This document shows positions 20,903 through 32,181 of a stretch of DNA of 64,000 nt, piece by piece. A program made the position numbers and the translations under genes. Position 1 is the stretch's first letter. Every line of letters starts with the position of its first letter. Under the pieces are notes generated by a model that did not search any database, was not told the origin of the DNA, and worked only from the letters and a program-made list of their open reading frames with translations. The stretch comes from Diphasiastrum complanatum (Eukaryota; Streptophyta; Lycopodiopsida; Lycopodiales; Lycopodiaceae), in contig CM055100.1 in assembly GCA_029204225.1 (NCBI GenBank), positions 6,827,382 through 6,891,381 on the forward strand, written 5' to 3'.

Positions 20903-21787
20903 ATGAGACAGTGGATTAAACATCTGCAAGAAAAAGAGGATCTTGAAGTTGCTAGAGCAATAGCCGAAGTTCATTCTTCACCATTGCAGCCACCAAAAAA
21001 TTCACATATAGACATGAATGATCAGTTGCATCATCATGAAGAACCCTTCAAGATGACTGAACCGAAAGCACCGCAAACAGAATTACTCATGAATATTTTG
21101 TCTAGTAAGATCAATATTTCATTGGGAGAGTTCCTGAAGTTGGTGCCAAAAGCAAAAGAAGTCTTAGCGCAAAAGTTAGCTCAAGCAGAACCAGAAGTCC
21201 ATCAGGAGCCACTTTTTTGTGCTAGATTTGAAGAATCTAATGAAGTACTCCATGTCGGAGCAGCTTGGGAAAGTGAACAAAAGAATATCACCCTACCGAT
21301 ACAACATAGAAAATTTTCTAATGAAGCAGCTATGATAGATGGCGGTTCGGGAGTTAACCTGATTTCTAAAAAGCTATGTTCAAAATGGGCCCTTACAAAG
21401 GTCAAGCCTGCGACTTTTGCCATTAATCTAGCTGATCAAACGACAGTTCGTCCGCAAGGAATGGTTGAAGATATACCAATCAAAATTGCGGGAGTACAGT
21501 TTGTCATTACTTTCGTAGTAATGGACTTACCAGAAGCACCAAATGTCTACCGAGTCCTATTGGGATGTCCATGGTTACGAGTTGCGCAAGTAATTCATAA
21601 CTGGGGTACCGGGAAAATTACTTTTGAAAATCGTGAATGTGCAGTCAAGGTTGATCCTGCAACTTGGACTATCAATCCAGTGGTTCAAAAAGTAGATGAT
21701 GATTCATCAACAACGGATCATACTTGTGACCGACCAGAGAAAAATTTGGGAGTTCATTACAGTTCTCAAACAGATACTGTCAACTAG
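20903..21787 (+). pseudogene. Gypsy D aspartic protease region
   Basis: 294 open codons. A helical linker (MNILSSKINISLGEFLKLVP) precedes a retropepsin domain with MIDGGSGVNLIS near 21335-21370. The usual DSG is DGG here, so activity is doubtful. The domain continues with a VLLGCPWLR segment near 21555-21580. Same fold and position as in Gypsy A but clearly a different family. Confidence 0.8.
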
Positions 21788-21883
21788 AATGAAGCTCTTG
21801 CAATGATTGATTGTATAACAAGATATATGTGTCAACAAGATAATTAGTCAGATTTGAACGAGTTTTCATTATTAAATTGAACC

Positions 21884-22554
21884 TTGGATACACCGATCAC
21901 TTTTCCATTGAATGTGCTAAATGTAGCTTGGATATCAACAGAACCTATACCAGATCCGATTGAAGATGACCTCATTCCTGTGAGTCATGCCTTGACTTAT
22001 GATGACAATGTCGAACTTACTGATGAGCAGACTCTAAATCATATGGATCCGACTAGATTTGGAGTGTGTAATGTTCTTGATGAACCAACAATAAAAGCGC
22101 CCAAAGCAGTTATATTGAAAGAAGACAGAATCACAGGGTCAATGACGAAGAAACAAGCCAAGCAACATTATAATACGGTCCTGAAATGGAAAAATCATCC
22201 TCAAAAGATTGAGTCAAAGAATGTGTCACCCTTACTAGATAAAGGCAAAGGAAAAGTTAAGGATGATTCTACAAGTCAGAGTTCTAGCAAGACGTCATCG
22301 TCTTGAAAATCATCACCTCCATGATCAATTCATGTTAAGAAGGCTAAGCGAAGATCCAAGACAAGTCCTTTCGACAAAGAACAAGCAGATGTAGTCCAAC
22401 ATGATATGCCCAAACACTGGATGATGTGGTTATCATGTTACCCAAAGCACATCGTGAACTCGAAGAACAAGTGCCAGAATCGGAATATGTTTACGATGTG
22501 TTGGATTTGTTTCCTCTACTCTTCCAAATCCCATCTTTAATCTGCCTCCATTCA
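21884..22554 (+). pseudogene. Gypsy D post-protease linker, then truncated
   Basis: An acidic open stretch of 140 codons, then frames with stops; near 22425-22510 a piece reading VIMLPKAHRELEEQ looks like the run-up to a Gypsy RT. RT itself never follows, because Copia-6 begins at about 22555. Confidence 0.5.
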
Positions 22555-23544
22555 TGTTGCATATTTACTCGCATTATTGCATAGTCTGCATATTAACGTG
22601 CAAATTCTCACAGGCGATGAAAGGACAAAAAACAAAGGCTGACGTCACACCCTCTTCATGCTCACCCCATGTAGCTGTGCTAACAGACTGGACAATGATT
22701 GCAGCCACCCACAATCTCTTACAGACAGCACATCCACCCTGTACCTTCTTCATCTGCACACCTGTAACATTATGTATATATGGATGCTGAATACCATTTT
22801 GTCATATAGAGAGGAGATGATAGTGAGAGATCAAGAGGTTGAGTATTAGACGACTGAGTCCTAACGAATGAGAGTGTATGCTAATTAGCATCAAAAGCTT
22901 ATCAGAAAGACAAATGAAGTAGATGCCTTGTGCATTGATTATTTATTGTCAACAATAAGGTTTTACTCCTTTACAGATTGAATAAGCTTCGTAGGGCACG
23001 CGGTTTTGTTCGCTACATTCTTGTGCTCTACCGCATTATTGACATGTATACTTGATATACTTAATCTAATACAGCTCTTTGTTCTGCATTCAGATTTGTG
23101 TTAATATTGCTATGCTTATTATTCATTCTGTCTGATCTTTCTAGTTGCTCTTTCTGGTAATAGATGACTAACATTCAGTCTTGTCTTTCGCGAATCATTT
23201 GCAACTAGTTATTAGTCGAGCACAGTCTAGCTATTTGCGACACATAATTTGTCTTGCTATTCGCGACAAATTATTCTTCTGGCGCTTCATTTATTATGTT
23301 TGGCTGCATAATCTAGAATGACCGTGATCTCCATCACTAAAGTTCTACTCATTCTGATAGGTGTAGTCATGCTTACGGAGAGAGTCGTATAGCTCGTTCC
23401 GCTGCGTATGAACACTTTCTGTTCGAGTTCGTTTCTCATTCGAGCTCATTTCTCGTTCGTGTTCGTCTCACCCCTTTGAGCTAATCTTTCGTTTCTAACA
23501 TACGAAACGGTTCTCAACTCTCATTCATATCCCTCTCTCCAACA
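22555..23544 (+). repeat. Copia-6 5' LTR (left edge tentative)
   Basis: About 990 bp ending CTCCAACA directly at the primer site. The right edge is firm and the left edge rests on the TGTTG/CAACA symmetry. Antisense and sense ORFs inside are short and not convincing. Confidence 0.6.
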
Positions 23545-23556
23545 TGGTATCAGAGC
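23545..23556 (+). other. Copia-6 primer-binding site (initiator tRNA-Met)
   Basis: TGGTATCAGAGC following the LTR end. Confidence 0.9.
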
Positions 23557-23700
23557 TATTTTCATAGCTTGATAAGCTTCCACAATACAAGACTCTACTA
23601 GCCAATAGAGTAATTGTTTACTTGTTCTGTGTTTTCAGTATCAAATTTTCATACTTCAGTTACTAATAGTTTCTCCTATCACTTAGACTAATTCTTCCAC

Positions 23701-25410
23701 ATGGATTCCCAAGGGAAAGCCAGTCCAATCATGGACAAGCTTGATGGAGCCAATTATCATCTATGGAAATTTAAGATGAAAACTGTACTAATGGCAAAAG
23801 AATTGTACGACGTTGTTACAGGTACGAAAGGGAAACCCGAAGTGGATGACACAACAATCGATAGATGGAAGCTGAAGGACGAAAAGGCTTTCACGCTGAT
23901 CATCCTCAAGATAATGGATACCTAGATTGGCCACGTATCCGAAGCTCAGACATCGAAAGAAGTCTGGGACATCTTGAGCACACTATACGAAGTGTGAGAT
24001 ATAGCTTCCAAGCTACATCTCAGGAAGAAATTCTACTCTCTCAAGATGACGAATGGTGATTCTCTGCAGAATCACATTAATCAATTCAAGAACTTGCTAA
24101 GACAAATGGCCGCTATCGGATCTGTCATAGACAATCAAGACGTAGTGATGCAACTGCTTACAAGCTTGCCAAACTCTTACGATAGCTGGGTGATGATTAT
24201 CATGACTCATCCATAATTGACTCTTACTATGTTGTTGCAAGAAGACATGCGAAGGAACAAAGCCTCAAGTTCCTCGGTTGATTCCCATGCCTTGTACACC
24301 AACAAGAACACGACAAAGTAGAAGAAGAAGAAAGGCCCGAAGCAATCAAAGCCAGACGGGAAACCAGCTCAGCACAAGGAACAGTCGAATCTACAGACAA
24401 AGAAGAAGCTGTTCTGCAGATACTGCAAATGAAACAACCACGAAATACAAGATTGTCGAATACTTCAAGTGAAGAACAACAACAAGGAGCAGTCGAATCA
24501 AGTGGCAAATGCAGCTGCAGAAGCTCCACAACCTATTCAAGAAATGGATCATAATGCCTTTATGACCAACCATCAAGGAGCATCTGGTGATAGTTCTTGG
24601 TTCCTGGATTCCGGAGCCACTCAACATATGACTAGCCTCATTGGCTGTTTTGAGTACTATACACCTTACAGTACCCAGAAATATGTCCACCTTGGTGACA
24701 ATAGCACACAGGCTATTAAAGGTGAGGGCACTGTAAGATTAAACTTTGCTAATGATCACTCTAAGCTGCTCTCTAAAGTCCTTTATGTACCAAATTTATC
24801 TACAAATCTGCTCTCTATAAGCAGAATCACAGATGTAGAACACATAGTAGAATTTGAATGTGATCAATCTAAAGTAGTTGATAGGACATGCAAGATCCTA
24901 GCACTCAAAAAGAGGCATGGATACTTGTATAAATTGATTCATTGCTTTTCTGCCTCTAATCAGGCTCTTAGTACTTCTATTCATTCAAATAAAGGTCTAC
25001 TTTGGCATTATAGACTTGGTCATTTAGATCATGCTGCTATACAATGAATGTCTAGACAATCTATTGTTCTTGATCTCGACTATCCTCGTGAAAAAGTTGG
25101 GTTACCTGTCTGTCAAGACTATCCAGTTGGTAAACAGACTAGGAAACCATTCAAGTCAAGCCATCAGCATGTCGCTAGAGGATTGCTAGATGTTGTACAT
25201 TCAGATATTTGTGGCCCGATGAAAAATACTTCGCTGAAGGATACCAAGTACTTTATAACCTTCATTGATGAATTTTCCAGAAGGACTATGGTGTATTTCA
25301 TAAGAGTATCAAATTTCTCTAAATCCAGAAAAATGTCAGATATGGGTTTCACATGGAGTTGTGCTTGGGCATGTAATATCGAGACATGGCATTGCCACAG
25401 ATTATTTTAA
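23701..25410 (+). pseudogene. Copia-6 gag, protease and partial integrase
   Basis: ATG at 23701 begins a Copia Gag (LDGANYHLWKFKMKTVLMA). In-frame stops at 23923-23925, 23995-23997, 24214-24216, 24319-24321 and 24430-24432 sit where the family has Gln or Arg. The zinc knuckle CRYCK..NHEIQDC is broken by the last of these. Protease SSWFLDSGATQHMT lies near 24593-24634, the GAG-pre-integrase LWHYRLGHLDHAA near 25000-25040, and integrase begins with VVHSDICGPM and FITFIDEFSR (first catalytic Asp present). Similarity is lost after about 25310. Dead copy. Confidence 0.85.
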
Positions 25411-25554
25411 AATCAAGGTTATTGTGAAATTGTCACTACTAACAACGATTCGTGGGTTTTTGTGTCTTTATGTGTTTATGGGCCATGCGAACTACTATCA
25501 AATTTTTATTATCATCTTTGCAAATTTAGCATGACCTATATACAAACTGACTAT

Positions 25555-26160
25555 TATTCCTATTTGGACAGTAGAGACGTTAGAAGCCTTTGAAAAAATA
25601 AAAAAAACATTAACAACAGCACCGATACTACGTTCTCCAGATTGGACAGTTGAATTTCATATTCACACGGATGCCTCGAAATATGCCAGTAGATCAGTTT
25701 TGATGCAGCCAGGTGACTATAAGAAGGACTATCATATACGATTTGCAAGCAGATAGCTTACAGATCCGGAAAAGAACTATTCAACAACAGACTGTAAAGT
25801 GTTAGCCATGATTTTTTCTTGTTCAAAAATTTCGTCATTACCTCATGGAAACGCACTTTGCATTTTATACGGATCACCAGCTGTTACTTTACTTGGTAAA
25901 CAAGACATGCAACACTGGACGTATTGCAAGATAATTACTGTTATTGACTGAATTTGACTTTCGAGTTGTGGTTCGAAAGAGAAAGCAACATTATCTAGCC
26001 GACCACGTTTCACGAATTGAATCCACACCAATTAATATTGAAGTGGATGATGAACTACCAGATGCTGCATTGTTCTATATAGATCTAGTACCTGAGAGGG
26101 CAACAGATATTGTTGAGTACCTGATGCTAGGACAACCGAATGACTCTTTGACAAAAGTAT
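25555..26160 (+). pseudogene. Gypsy D RNase H remnant
   Basis: Resumes the Gypsy polyprotein after Copia-6: LEAFEKIKKTLTTAPIL near 25585, HIHTDASKYA near 25655-25690, TDPEKNYSTTD near 25760-25795, then GNALCILYG and later QHYLADHVSRI near 25985-26020 (the usual end of RNase H). A stop at 25754-25756 replaces a conserved Gln; a frameshift lies near 25800-25940. Confidence 0.82.
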
Positions 26161-26171
26161 AGAAGAGACAA

Positions 26172-26885
26172 TTGATTCATAAGGCTCAACCTTATCAATT
26201 GATTGCAGGACAATTATATCATTGTGTATCAAACAATATTCTACGTAGATGTGTTTTACCGCATGAAATACCAGATTTAATCATGTTTTCACATGATGGC
26301 ACGGGCGGAGGACACTTCTCTACCGATATTACGGTTTGCAAACTTTTCCAATCAGGTTGTTGGTGGCCTACGTTTCATAAGGAAACAAAAAATTATATTC
26401 AGACATGTGATGTTTGCTAGCGAGCACGACGACCTACTAGACAGAACTATGAACCCTTGCATCCAGTTTTATCGCAAGCGCCATTTGAAAAAAGAGGATT
26501 GGATTGTGTTGGTCCTATTCATCCTACCACGCAAGGATCTCAAGCCCGATACATTATCGTAGCAACTGATTATATGACCAAGTGGGTTGAAGCCAAAGCT
26601 GTCAAAGTTGCTGATGCGAAATCTATGGCCAAGTTTATCTACAAAAATATCATTATTAGATTTGGATGTTCGATCGAGATTGTCAGTGACCAGGGTACAC
26701 ACTTTGTTAATCAAACGATAAAGTGTTTATTGGAAGATTTTTTTGTTATACACAGATTTATTACTCCTTACTATCCCAGAGAGAATGGCCAAGCTGAATC
26801 TTCCAATAAGATTCTCTACACGATTACGACGAAACCAATTGATGCAAGTCGGTATGATTGGGAACATAAATTGTATGCAGCCCTA
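26172..26885 (+). pseudogene. Gypsy D integrase remnant
   Basis: Pre-finger QLYHCVSNNILRRC, then the finger region (SHDGTGGGHFS ... CDVC) with a TAG at 26418-26420 in place of a conserved Gln. The core has the three acidic residues in LDCVGPI, VSDQGTHF and ENGQAES. It ends abruptly at 26886 soon after the core, so the GPF module and everything downstream, including the 3' LTR, is absent. Confidence 0.85.
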
Positions 26886-28100
26886 TAGTGTTATAAATTT
26901 TATTTTTCTTGAGATTTGACATACAAGACAAAATTATGAGATAAGAAATAGTACATATTATTATTAAACAAGTAATTTGACAAGTTTTTTAAGATTTCAT
27001 GACATAATATTATGTCAAATCGGTGATGTCATAAAACATTTAGTTTATTAATAATCTAGGTGTCATAGATTTGATATGATTTGATGACATAGTTACATGG
27101 CCAAATAATTTTTTTTTGCTTTTGTCATGCGGCCTCTTAAATGGTTGCATGGGGTCATTTAGATTCATGATCAAAAGCATTTATGTTATATTGAGGACCT
27201 TAGAGATATGTGACCTATATGATAAATCTTTTTAATTGTTGGTGTGTGACATATATAACCTTATATGAAATCATAGTAATTAGTTGAAATATCATTTAGC
27301 ATTGTAATAAAGATGTTGATCAATGGTGTATTATCTAGTATATGATTTCTTGCATACAAAGCAACCATAGATAGGAAGGGCGAATGCATATTGCTCGTCA
27401 TAAGATACCATGGCACACTAGGCCAATCCAAAGAGATTTATCTTTAACTAACTCGAGCCAAGTATTAATTAATCAAATGAGTGATTGAGTGGGCAATGAA
27501 TCAATTGAGCATATGACTGATTGTTTGATTTTGATCATTCCATCTTGAAAGAAAGATCGAGTGAGATCATCACTCATCTTAGACAAGAGTTTAAACTGAG
27601 AGCTTCGAACATTGACTACTATGTGGTCTTTAAATTAGTTGAGATAGGCCTACATGCACTATCTACTGATATCTAATATTTGTCAATATGAATCTCATTT
27701 TGATTGCTTGTCATGTGTTGAACCACCCAAGCAATTTTCTTGATAGAGATGTTACTAGAATATTAGATTTACATTAAGCATAAGTAGAATATACATGGAT
27801 TAGATGTTGGCATGTCTTTAACAAATTTTATTATATTTGTTCAGTACATACGGTCTCATAATGATTACTTATGATGTGGTATAGAGTAGCTAGCTACAGT
27901 GTGTATATGTCATCGATAATGTCATCATCATCAGATAGCAATAGTTGAAAAGACAAAAATGTCTAACAGATGCATTGGTATGTTCATACTTTTTAAACTA
28001 AGAGGTAATTTATATTCATATGCAACATTTAGATCTATCAAGTATCGGGAGGAAATGTTTATCAAGCATTGTTTCAACCTACTTCTTGTTATTTTGATAT
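26886..28100. other. AT-rich stretch without a gene
   Basis: About 1.2 kb between Gypsy D and Gypsy B with only short random ORFs. It holds a perfect 18-bp palindrome TGACATAATATTATGTCA at 27000-27017 and several GATGTCATA or TTGACAT words nearby. No LTR ends or primer sites recognised. Confidence 0.5.
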
Positions 28101-28361
28101 ATAGATTTCGTCATCCTCATTTAGTGTTGGAGACAATAATCCTCATAATGGTCCATGTAGACGAATGCAATACAACGGTCCACATATAAAGCAATTACCT
28201 CGTCGTCTACGTCAAGGCTTAAAAGAGATGATGGAAATTGATGAGCGCATTAATCAAGAGACTAATGCATCTGAATCTAGCTCATCTAGATCTACTTCTT
28301 CGCAAACAAGTTCCAATGATGAAAATGAGCTTCCAATGAATGATGAATTTGAGCGCCAGTT

Positions 28362-28530
28362 TGTAAGTGGAATACTCTACGTCTACTTGTTGCTTTAGCT
28401 CACATTTTGATTGGCCTTTGCATCAGATGGATGTGAAATCTGCTTTTCTAAATGGTGAGTTAGAAGAAGAAGTGTTCATGGATCAACCTGAAGACTTTGT
28501 AGCGAAGAGACAGGAAAATAAAGTACTTCT
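28362..28530 (+). pseudogene. Copia-type RT fragment fused upstream of Gypsy RNase H
   Basis: About 55 codons reading SSHFDWPLHQMDVKSAFLNGELEEEVFMDQPEDF, given here in two pieces: HFDWPLHQMDVKSAFLNG and ELEEEVFMDQPEDF. This is the unmistakable Copia RT palm segment (compare WDMWQMDVTNAFLNGD in Copia-1). Immediately after, the frame reads FEFVTDHQALLYLINK, a Gypsy RNase H motif. Confidence 0.85.
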
Positions 28531-28800
28531 AGGAAAAGTTTTTGAGTTTGTCACTGATCATCAAGCACTATTGTATCTCATCAACAAGGTCTGCACCACA
28601 GGCCGTATTACTAGATGGATCCTATTATTGTGAGAATTTGAGTTTAGGATTGTGGTTCGTAAGGGAGTTCAACATTTTCTAGCAGACCATCTATCTCGAA
28701 TTCCTAACCGTCCTACCCCTGATCAAGGCGTCAACGATGATTTACCAGATGCAATCCTTTTCCAAGTTGACTCTACACTTGTATGGGCTAAGGAAATTAC
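28531..28800 (+). pseudogene. Gypsy B RNase H end
   Basis: FVTDHQALLYLINKVCTTG, then a TGA at 28630-28632, then FLADHLSRIPN near 28675-28705, the conserved RNase H C-terminus. Confidence 0.8.
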
Positions 28801-28822
28801 AGAATATTTAACTTCAGGGTAG

Positions 28823-29990
28823 ATGGATCCTTCCTTCTCTAAACCTGAACAACGTGTGTTGGTCCTCAAATATAAACCATATACGTTAATTGTAGGACAA
28901 CTCTACATGCAAGGGTTACATGGAATCATTCGACGATGTCTTACTGAAGGTGAAATACCTTTTGTAATTTTCCTCACTCATGAAGGTATTGGTGCAGGCC
29001 ATTTCTCTTCTCAAACAACTGCTAAGAAAATCCTCTTGGTTTGTTTTTGGTGGCCAACACTCTTCAAGGATACGCACAATTACACTAAGGCTTGTGATGT
29101 CTGCCAACGCACAAAATGCTTTCAAAAGACAAACTACATGCCTTTACACCCTGTAACCACTGATCAAGCTTTCCAGAAATGGGGAATTGATTATGTCGGA
29201 CCTATTAATCGTGCCGCTTGACACACACAATCTCGTTACATCATAGTAGTTATAGACTATTGCACCAAATGGGCTGAAGCAAGAGCTGTTCGTAATGCTG
29301 ACGCTCGTTTTATCGCAAAATTTTTCTATGAACAGGTTATCGTTCATTTCAGATGTCCTCTAGAGCTTATTAGTGATAGGGATACACATTTCCTTAACTT
29401 TGTCATAGCAAATCTCCTTTCAAAAAATTTTGTGGTACATCGCAAAAGTTTCCCATACTATCCACGATGCAAAATCAGACGAAATCCACCAATAAGATCC
29501 TATGTAAAATTCTCACCAAAACCGTCGAATCCAACTGATCTGATTGGAAACTCAAACTCCATGCTGCTCTTTGGGCTTATCGCACCACCCCGAAGCAAGC
29601 TACAGGCTTAACCCCTTTCCAGCTAACATATGGCCAAGAAGCCATTATGCCTATGGAATTCCATATCCCCTCCCTTTGAATGGCCTATAACCTTGAGTTT
29701 GATACTCACCAGAATCTAGAAAACATGTTATTCCATCTGGACAACTCTGTGAAACACGACGGATCAGCATCCATGCTCAACAAGTCCACAAACGACGACA
29801 AAAAGCATGAAAACTTAGAGACTTCCAAGTTGGAGATAAAGTCCTGCTATACTGGGCCAAAGCCTTCAAAGGCAAACTGAAATTTTCTGGCCAAGGCCCT
29901 TACGTCATCAAAAAAATCTTTGCCTTTGGATTTGTACAACTCCAAACCCTTCAAGGCGATATCCTCGACACTGTGATCAATGGGAGCTTT
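28823..29990 (+). pseudogene. Gypsy B integrase
   Basis: Pre-finger region (LYMQGLHGIIRRCL), finger (HEGIGAGHFSS ... ACDVCQRTK), core with WGIDYVGPI, then a TGA at 29219-29221 in place of a conserved Arg. Next come LISDRDTHF (second Asp, Gln to Arg beside it) and a Glu region that has lost its NGQ-E pattern (29455-29490). Frames after 29500 are broken, but the C-terminal module (FAFGFVQLQTLQGD near 29920-29960) is recognisable. Confidence 0.83.
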
Positions 29991-30632
29991 CCTACTGTTT
30001 TTCTTTATTTTTTATTGTCTGCCTACCTTTTCGACAAAAGTTTTGTTGTGCTTTCTTGTTCAAACCATCAAGATACTATCAGATCAAGTATACCAACAGT
30101 CTTCTCTGAGAAAACAACAAAAAAAGCCATTAGTTTCAGAAGAATTGTTTCACACCATCTCAGATAGAATTCGCCTGACCCCTTTTTTACAGTGCACGAT
30201 TTATTTTTGGCCTCCGCGAATTCTGTCTCATTGACAAAATTTTCTAAAAATAGAAAAGAGTAGTTTTTCTCATCAGATATCCATTGTCAGAATTCGCAGA
30301 CAATTCACTGGAGCTTCAAATGATTCTCACGATTTCTCTGCTATCTCTGTGAATTCTGATCAGACAAAGTTTCGCACTATCAGACATTTTTTTCTCTTTT
30401 GGCATAAAAAAATCACTTACCAAAATTCGCGGACCCCCAGAAAGTTTCTTCGAAATTTGTGACCATCGTTACCAAATCGTGGACACTGAGGAAGATTTTT
30501 GAGTGAAGTTGTGAATTCCTGCCAATATATAGACCTCCACCCATCTCTCCACAAATTCATTTTAGATTGCTGCTCTCGAGTTCATGCCAAAAATTTTCAA
30601 AATTCTCAGAGCAATCTAAAATCACTGCTATC

Positions 30633-31249
30633 ATGGCCTTCCGAGATTCCTCACTTAGTTTGCATCGCCATAAATTCCCTCATCCTTATTCAGGAGATAT
30701 TTTTATGATCTATATCAAGAATTACGCCGAGCAGCTCACCCTTGCCAAGGATATTCTCACAAGCCTTGGCTTTGATCCGACTCTTTTCCAGGACCAACAG
30801 AGCGAGAGCCTCATCCGAGCGGCCTACTCCACCTATTCGGATGAATTCCAAACTTTCTGGATTACATCCAAGAGTGGCAACTATACCATCATCAACGTCT
30901 CTCCTGGAGATCTCCAGAACATTGGCTTTCCTAATCTAGGAGAGACAATCCATGGCAAGGGCACCAGCTATGATGCCAAGTACTTCACAAAGTTTCTGAC
31001 AAAGGATGGCAAAACCATTGCCCAAACCAACGACGGGATCGCCATCCGCCTCATCACGGATCCCCATCTACGGACCACCTCAGAAATTCTCGTCACCATG
31101 GTCGAAGTGCATACCACCAAGATGGATCGCATACCACCGAGCGACCTATTTTCTTTGACCCTCACCATGGACGGTCCCACTCAAAATCACAAGTGGGCTG
31201 AGAAGGTAGCAAAGAAGCTGTGCGGAACTCTGAAAGCCAGAAAACCAAC
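30633..31249 (+). pseudogene. Extra sense ORF downstream of Gypsy B pol, truncated by Copia-4
   Basis: 206 open codons from ATG 30633 (MAFRDSSLSL) to the Copia-4 junction at 31250, where the native frame ends. The predicted protein looks globular and well mixed in composition (for example SLIRAAYSTYSDEFQTFW, KGTSYDAKYFTKFLTKDG). It has no signal peptide or membrane segment and no domain I recognise. It starts about 650 bp after the end of pol, as the Gypsy A extra ORF does (about 800 bp). Both begin MAF, but I see no clear alignment beyond that. Good codon-level openness suggests it was functional until recently. Confidence 0.55.
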
Positions 31250-31977
31250 TGTGAAAATTTTCAAAATATTATCTTCCTATCTCGAGTTTGGGGTCATGTC
31301 CATGATAATTTTCGCTAGATTTCATGTTGTACATATAAGGAGTGTGAATTAAGCACATATCCTTCTAGTGTAGCTCGGATTTGAGTTAGATAGGTTCAAT
31401 TGTAATGACATGCAGATGTTTTGATAGCATGCAAAGTCTTACTGTATGCATGCAAGCCACATGCAATCAGTGCATGCAACATGCAAAGTAGTTCTATGAT
31501 CTGCACATGTCTAGGCAATTTTATGAGTTGACATGCAGTACATGCACCATACATGCATGCAGTTACACATGTGGATCTCTGGTAGGTGAATTAGTTCAGT
31601 TAAGTGGACTTTTCATGCAACTCCATTGTAGGAATTCGAGTCTCTCTCATGTAGGGAAAGCTGGGCGTGTTTTGCCATATTGTGAATATTGAGATTTTGG
31701 TGTTTTGGACTCATTCTCTCTCTACCCGAGTTTTCTATGCTTGATTTTCTCTCTCTACTCGAGAGCAGCCTTTTTTTCCATACTGAATACTTAGAGTTAT
31801 TTCTGACATTCACTTCTCATAGTGAAGAGTTAGATTTTTTCATCAAATGTATGCCATTGTGCTCTTGCCTTAGATTTTTCAAGCATACTGTTCTTTGATC
31901 AATCTTGTGCAATCACAACACCTCAGTAAGATCCTGTAGGGTGTGTGGTGAAGTTCACACGTGCTAAAAACTTCACA
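31250..31977 (+). repeat. Copia-4 5' LTR
   Basis: 728 bp. Many ATGCATGC-like and ACATGCA words (31420-31580) and CACACGTG at 31956-31963 near the 3' end. Confidence 0.75.
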
Positions 31978-31989
31978 TGGTATCAGAGC
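31978..31989 (+). other. Primer-binding site after Copia-4 LTR
   Basis: TGGTATCAGAGC, initiator tRNA-Met type, abutting the LTR. Confidence 0.9.
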
Positions 31990-32050
31990 CATGGTTATGG
32001 GTGTGGTCTAGGCGGGCGGTAGCTAAAAAGGGCTATGCCTTGAGGGGGAG

Positions 32051-32181
32051 TGTTAGAAAGTGTCAAGGCTATAGCCCTTGCACAACACTCTTGGAACACA
32101 AATGGACGGGTAACTCAGTGGTAGAGCACTCCACCGGAATGGGGGAGGTCCTAGGTTCAGTCCCTAGCCCGACCACACACA
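32051..32181 (+). repeat. Miniature LTR-like unit containing a tRNA-like sequence
   Basis: Preceded by a purine tract (TGAGGGGGAG, 32041-32050), starting TGTTAG and ending ACACACA, then a second PBS-like site TGGTATTAGAGT (32182-32193, two mismatches). This is the arrangement of a 131-bp LTR. Together with the 73 bp between the first PBS and the purine tract it would form one internal-plus-LTR unit of a TRIM-type element. Confidence 0.5.
32104..32175 (+). tRNA. tRNA-like sequence (probable pseudo-tRNA) in the miniature LTR
   Basis: 72 nt fold as a cloverleaf. The acceptor stem GGACGGG/CCCGACC has one A-A mismatch; the A-box-like TAACTCAGTGGTAGAGC differs by one base from the common form; the T stem CTAGG/CCTAG is perfect around a TTCAGTC loop; a discriminator A is present. 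The anticodon stem is weak and the loop CCGGAAT lacks the usual U33; read literally the anticodon would be GGA (Ser), but a Ser tRNA needs a long variable arm, which is absent. I treat it as a tRNA-derived promoter-like segment, not a working tRNA gene. Confidence 0.5.

Larger units (their letters stand above)
22555..25440 (+). mobile_element. Copia-6: truncated Copia element inside Gypsy D
   Basis: A 5' LTR (about 22555-23544, TGTTGC...CCAACA, inverted ends TGTTG/CAACA), primer site, gag, protease and the start of integrase, then loss of similarity near 25300-25440. RT, RNase H and the 3' LTR are missing, so no target duplication can be checked. It sits where the Gypsy D RT should be. The left LTR boundary is inferred from the terminal inverted repeat only. 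Confidence 0.7.
28100..31249 (+). mobile_element. Gypsy B: decayed, mosaic Gypsy element
   Basis: Contains a Ser-rich acidic segment (28165-28360), a Copia RT scrap, then Gypsy RNase H, integrase and an extra 3' ORF. Its 3' end is cut by Copia-4 at 31250. Neither LTR is visible. Integrase and the extra ORF are in the same order and spacing as in Gypsy A. Confidence 0.75.

Noticed and set aside
22574-22849. Short ORFs of 61-78 codons on both strands
   Set aside because: They fall inside the Copia-6 LTR and read in several overlapping frames, as chance ORFs do.
32104-32175. A working nuclear tRNA gene
   Set aside because: Acceptor mismatch, weak anticodon stem, no U33, and a GGA anticodon without a Ser-type variable arm. 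Kept as a tRNA-like sequence only.
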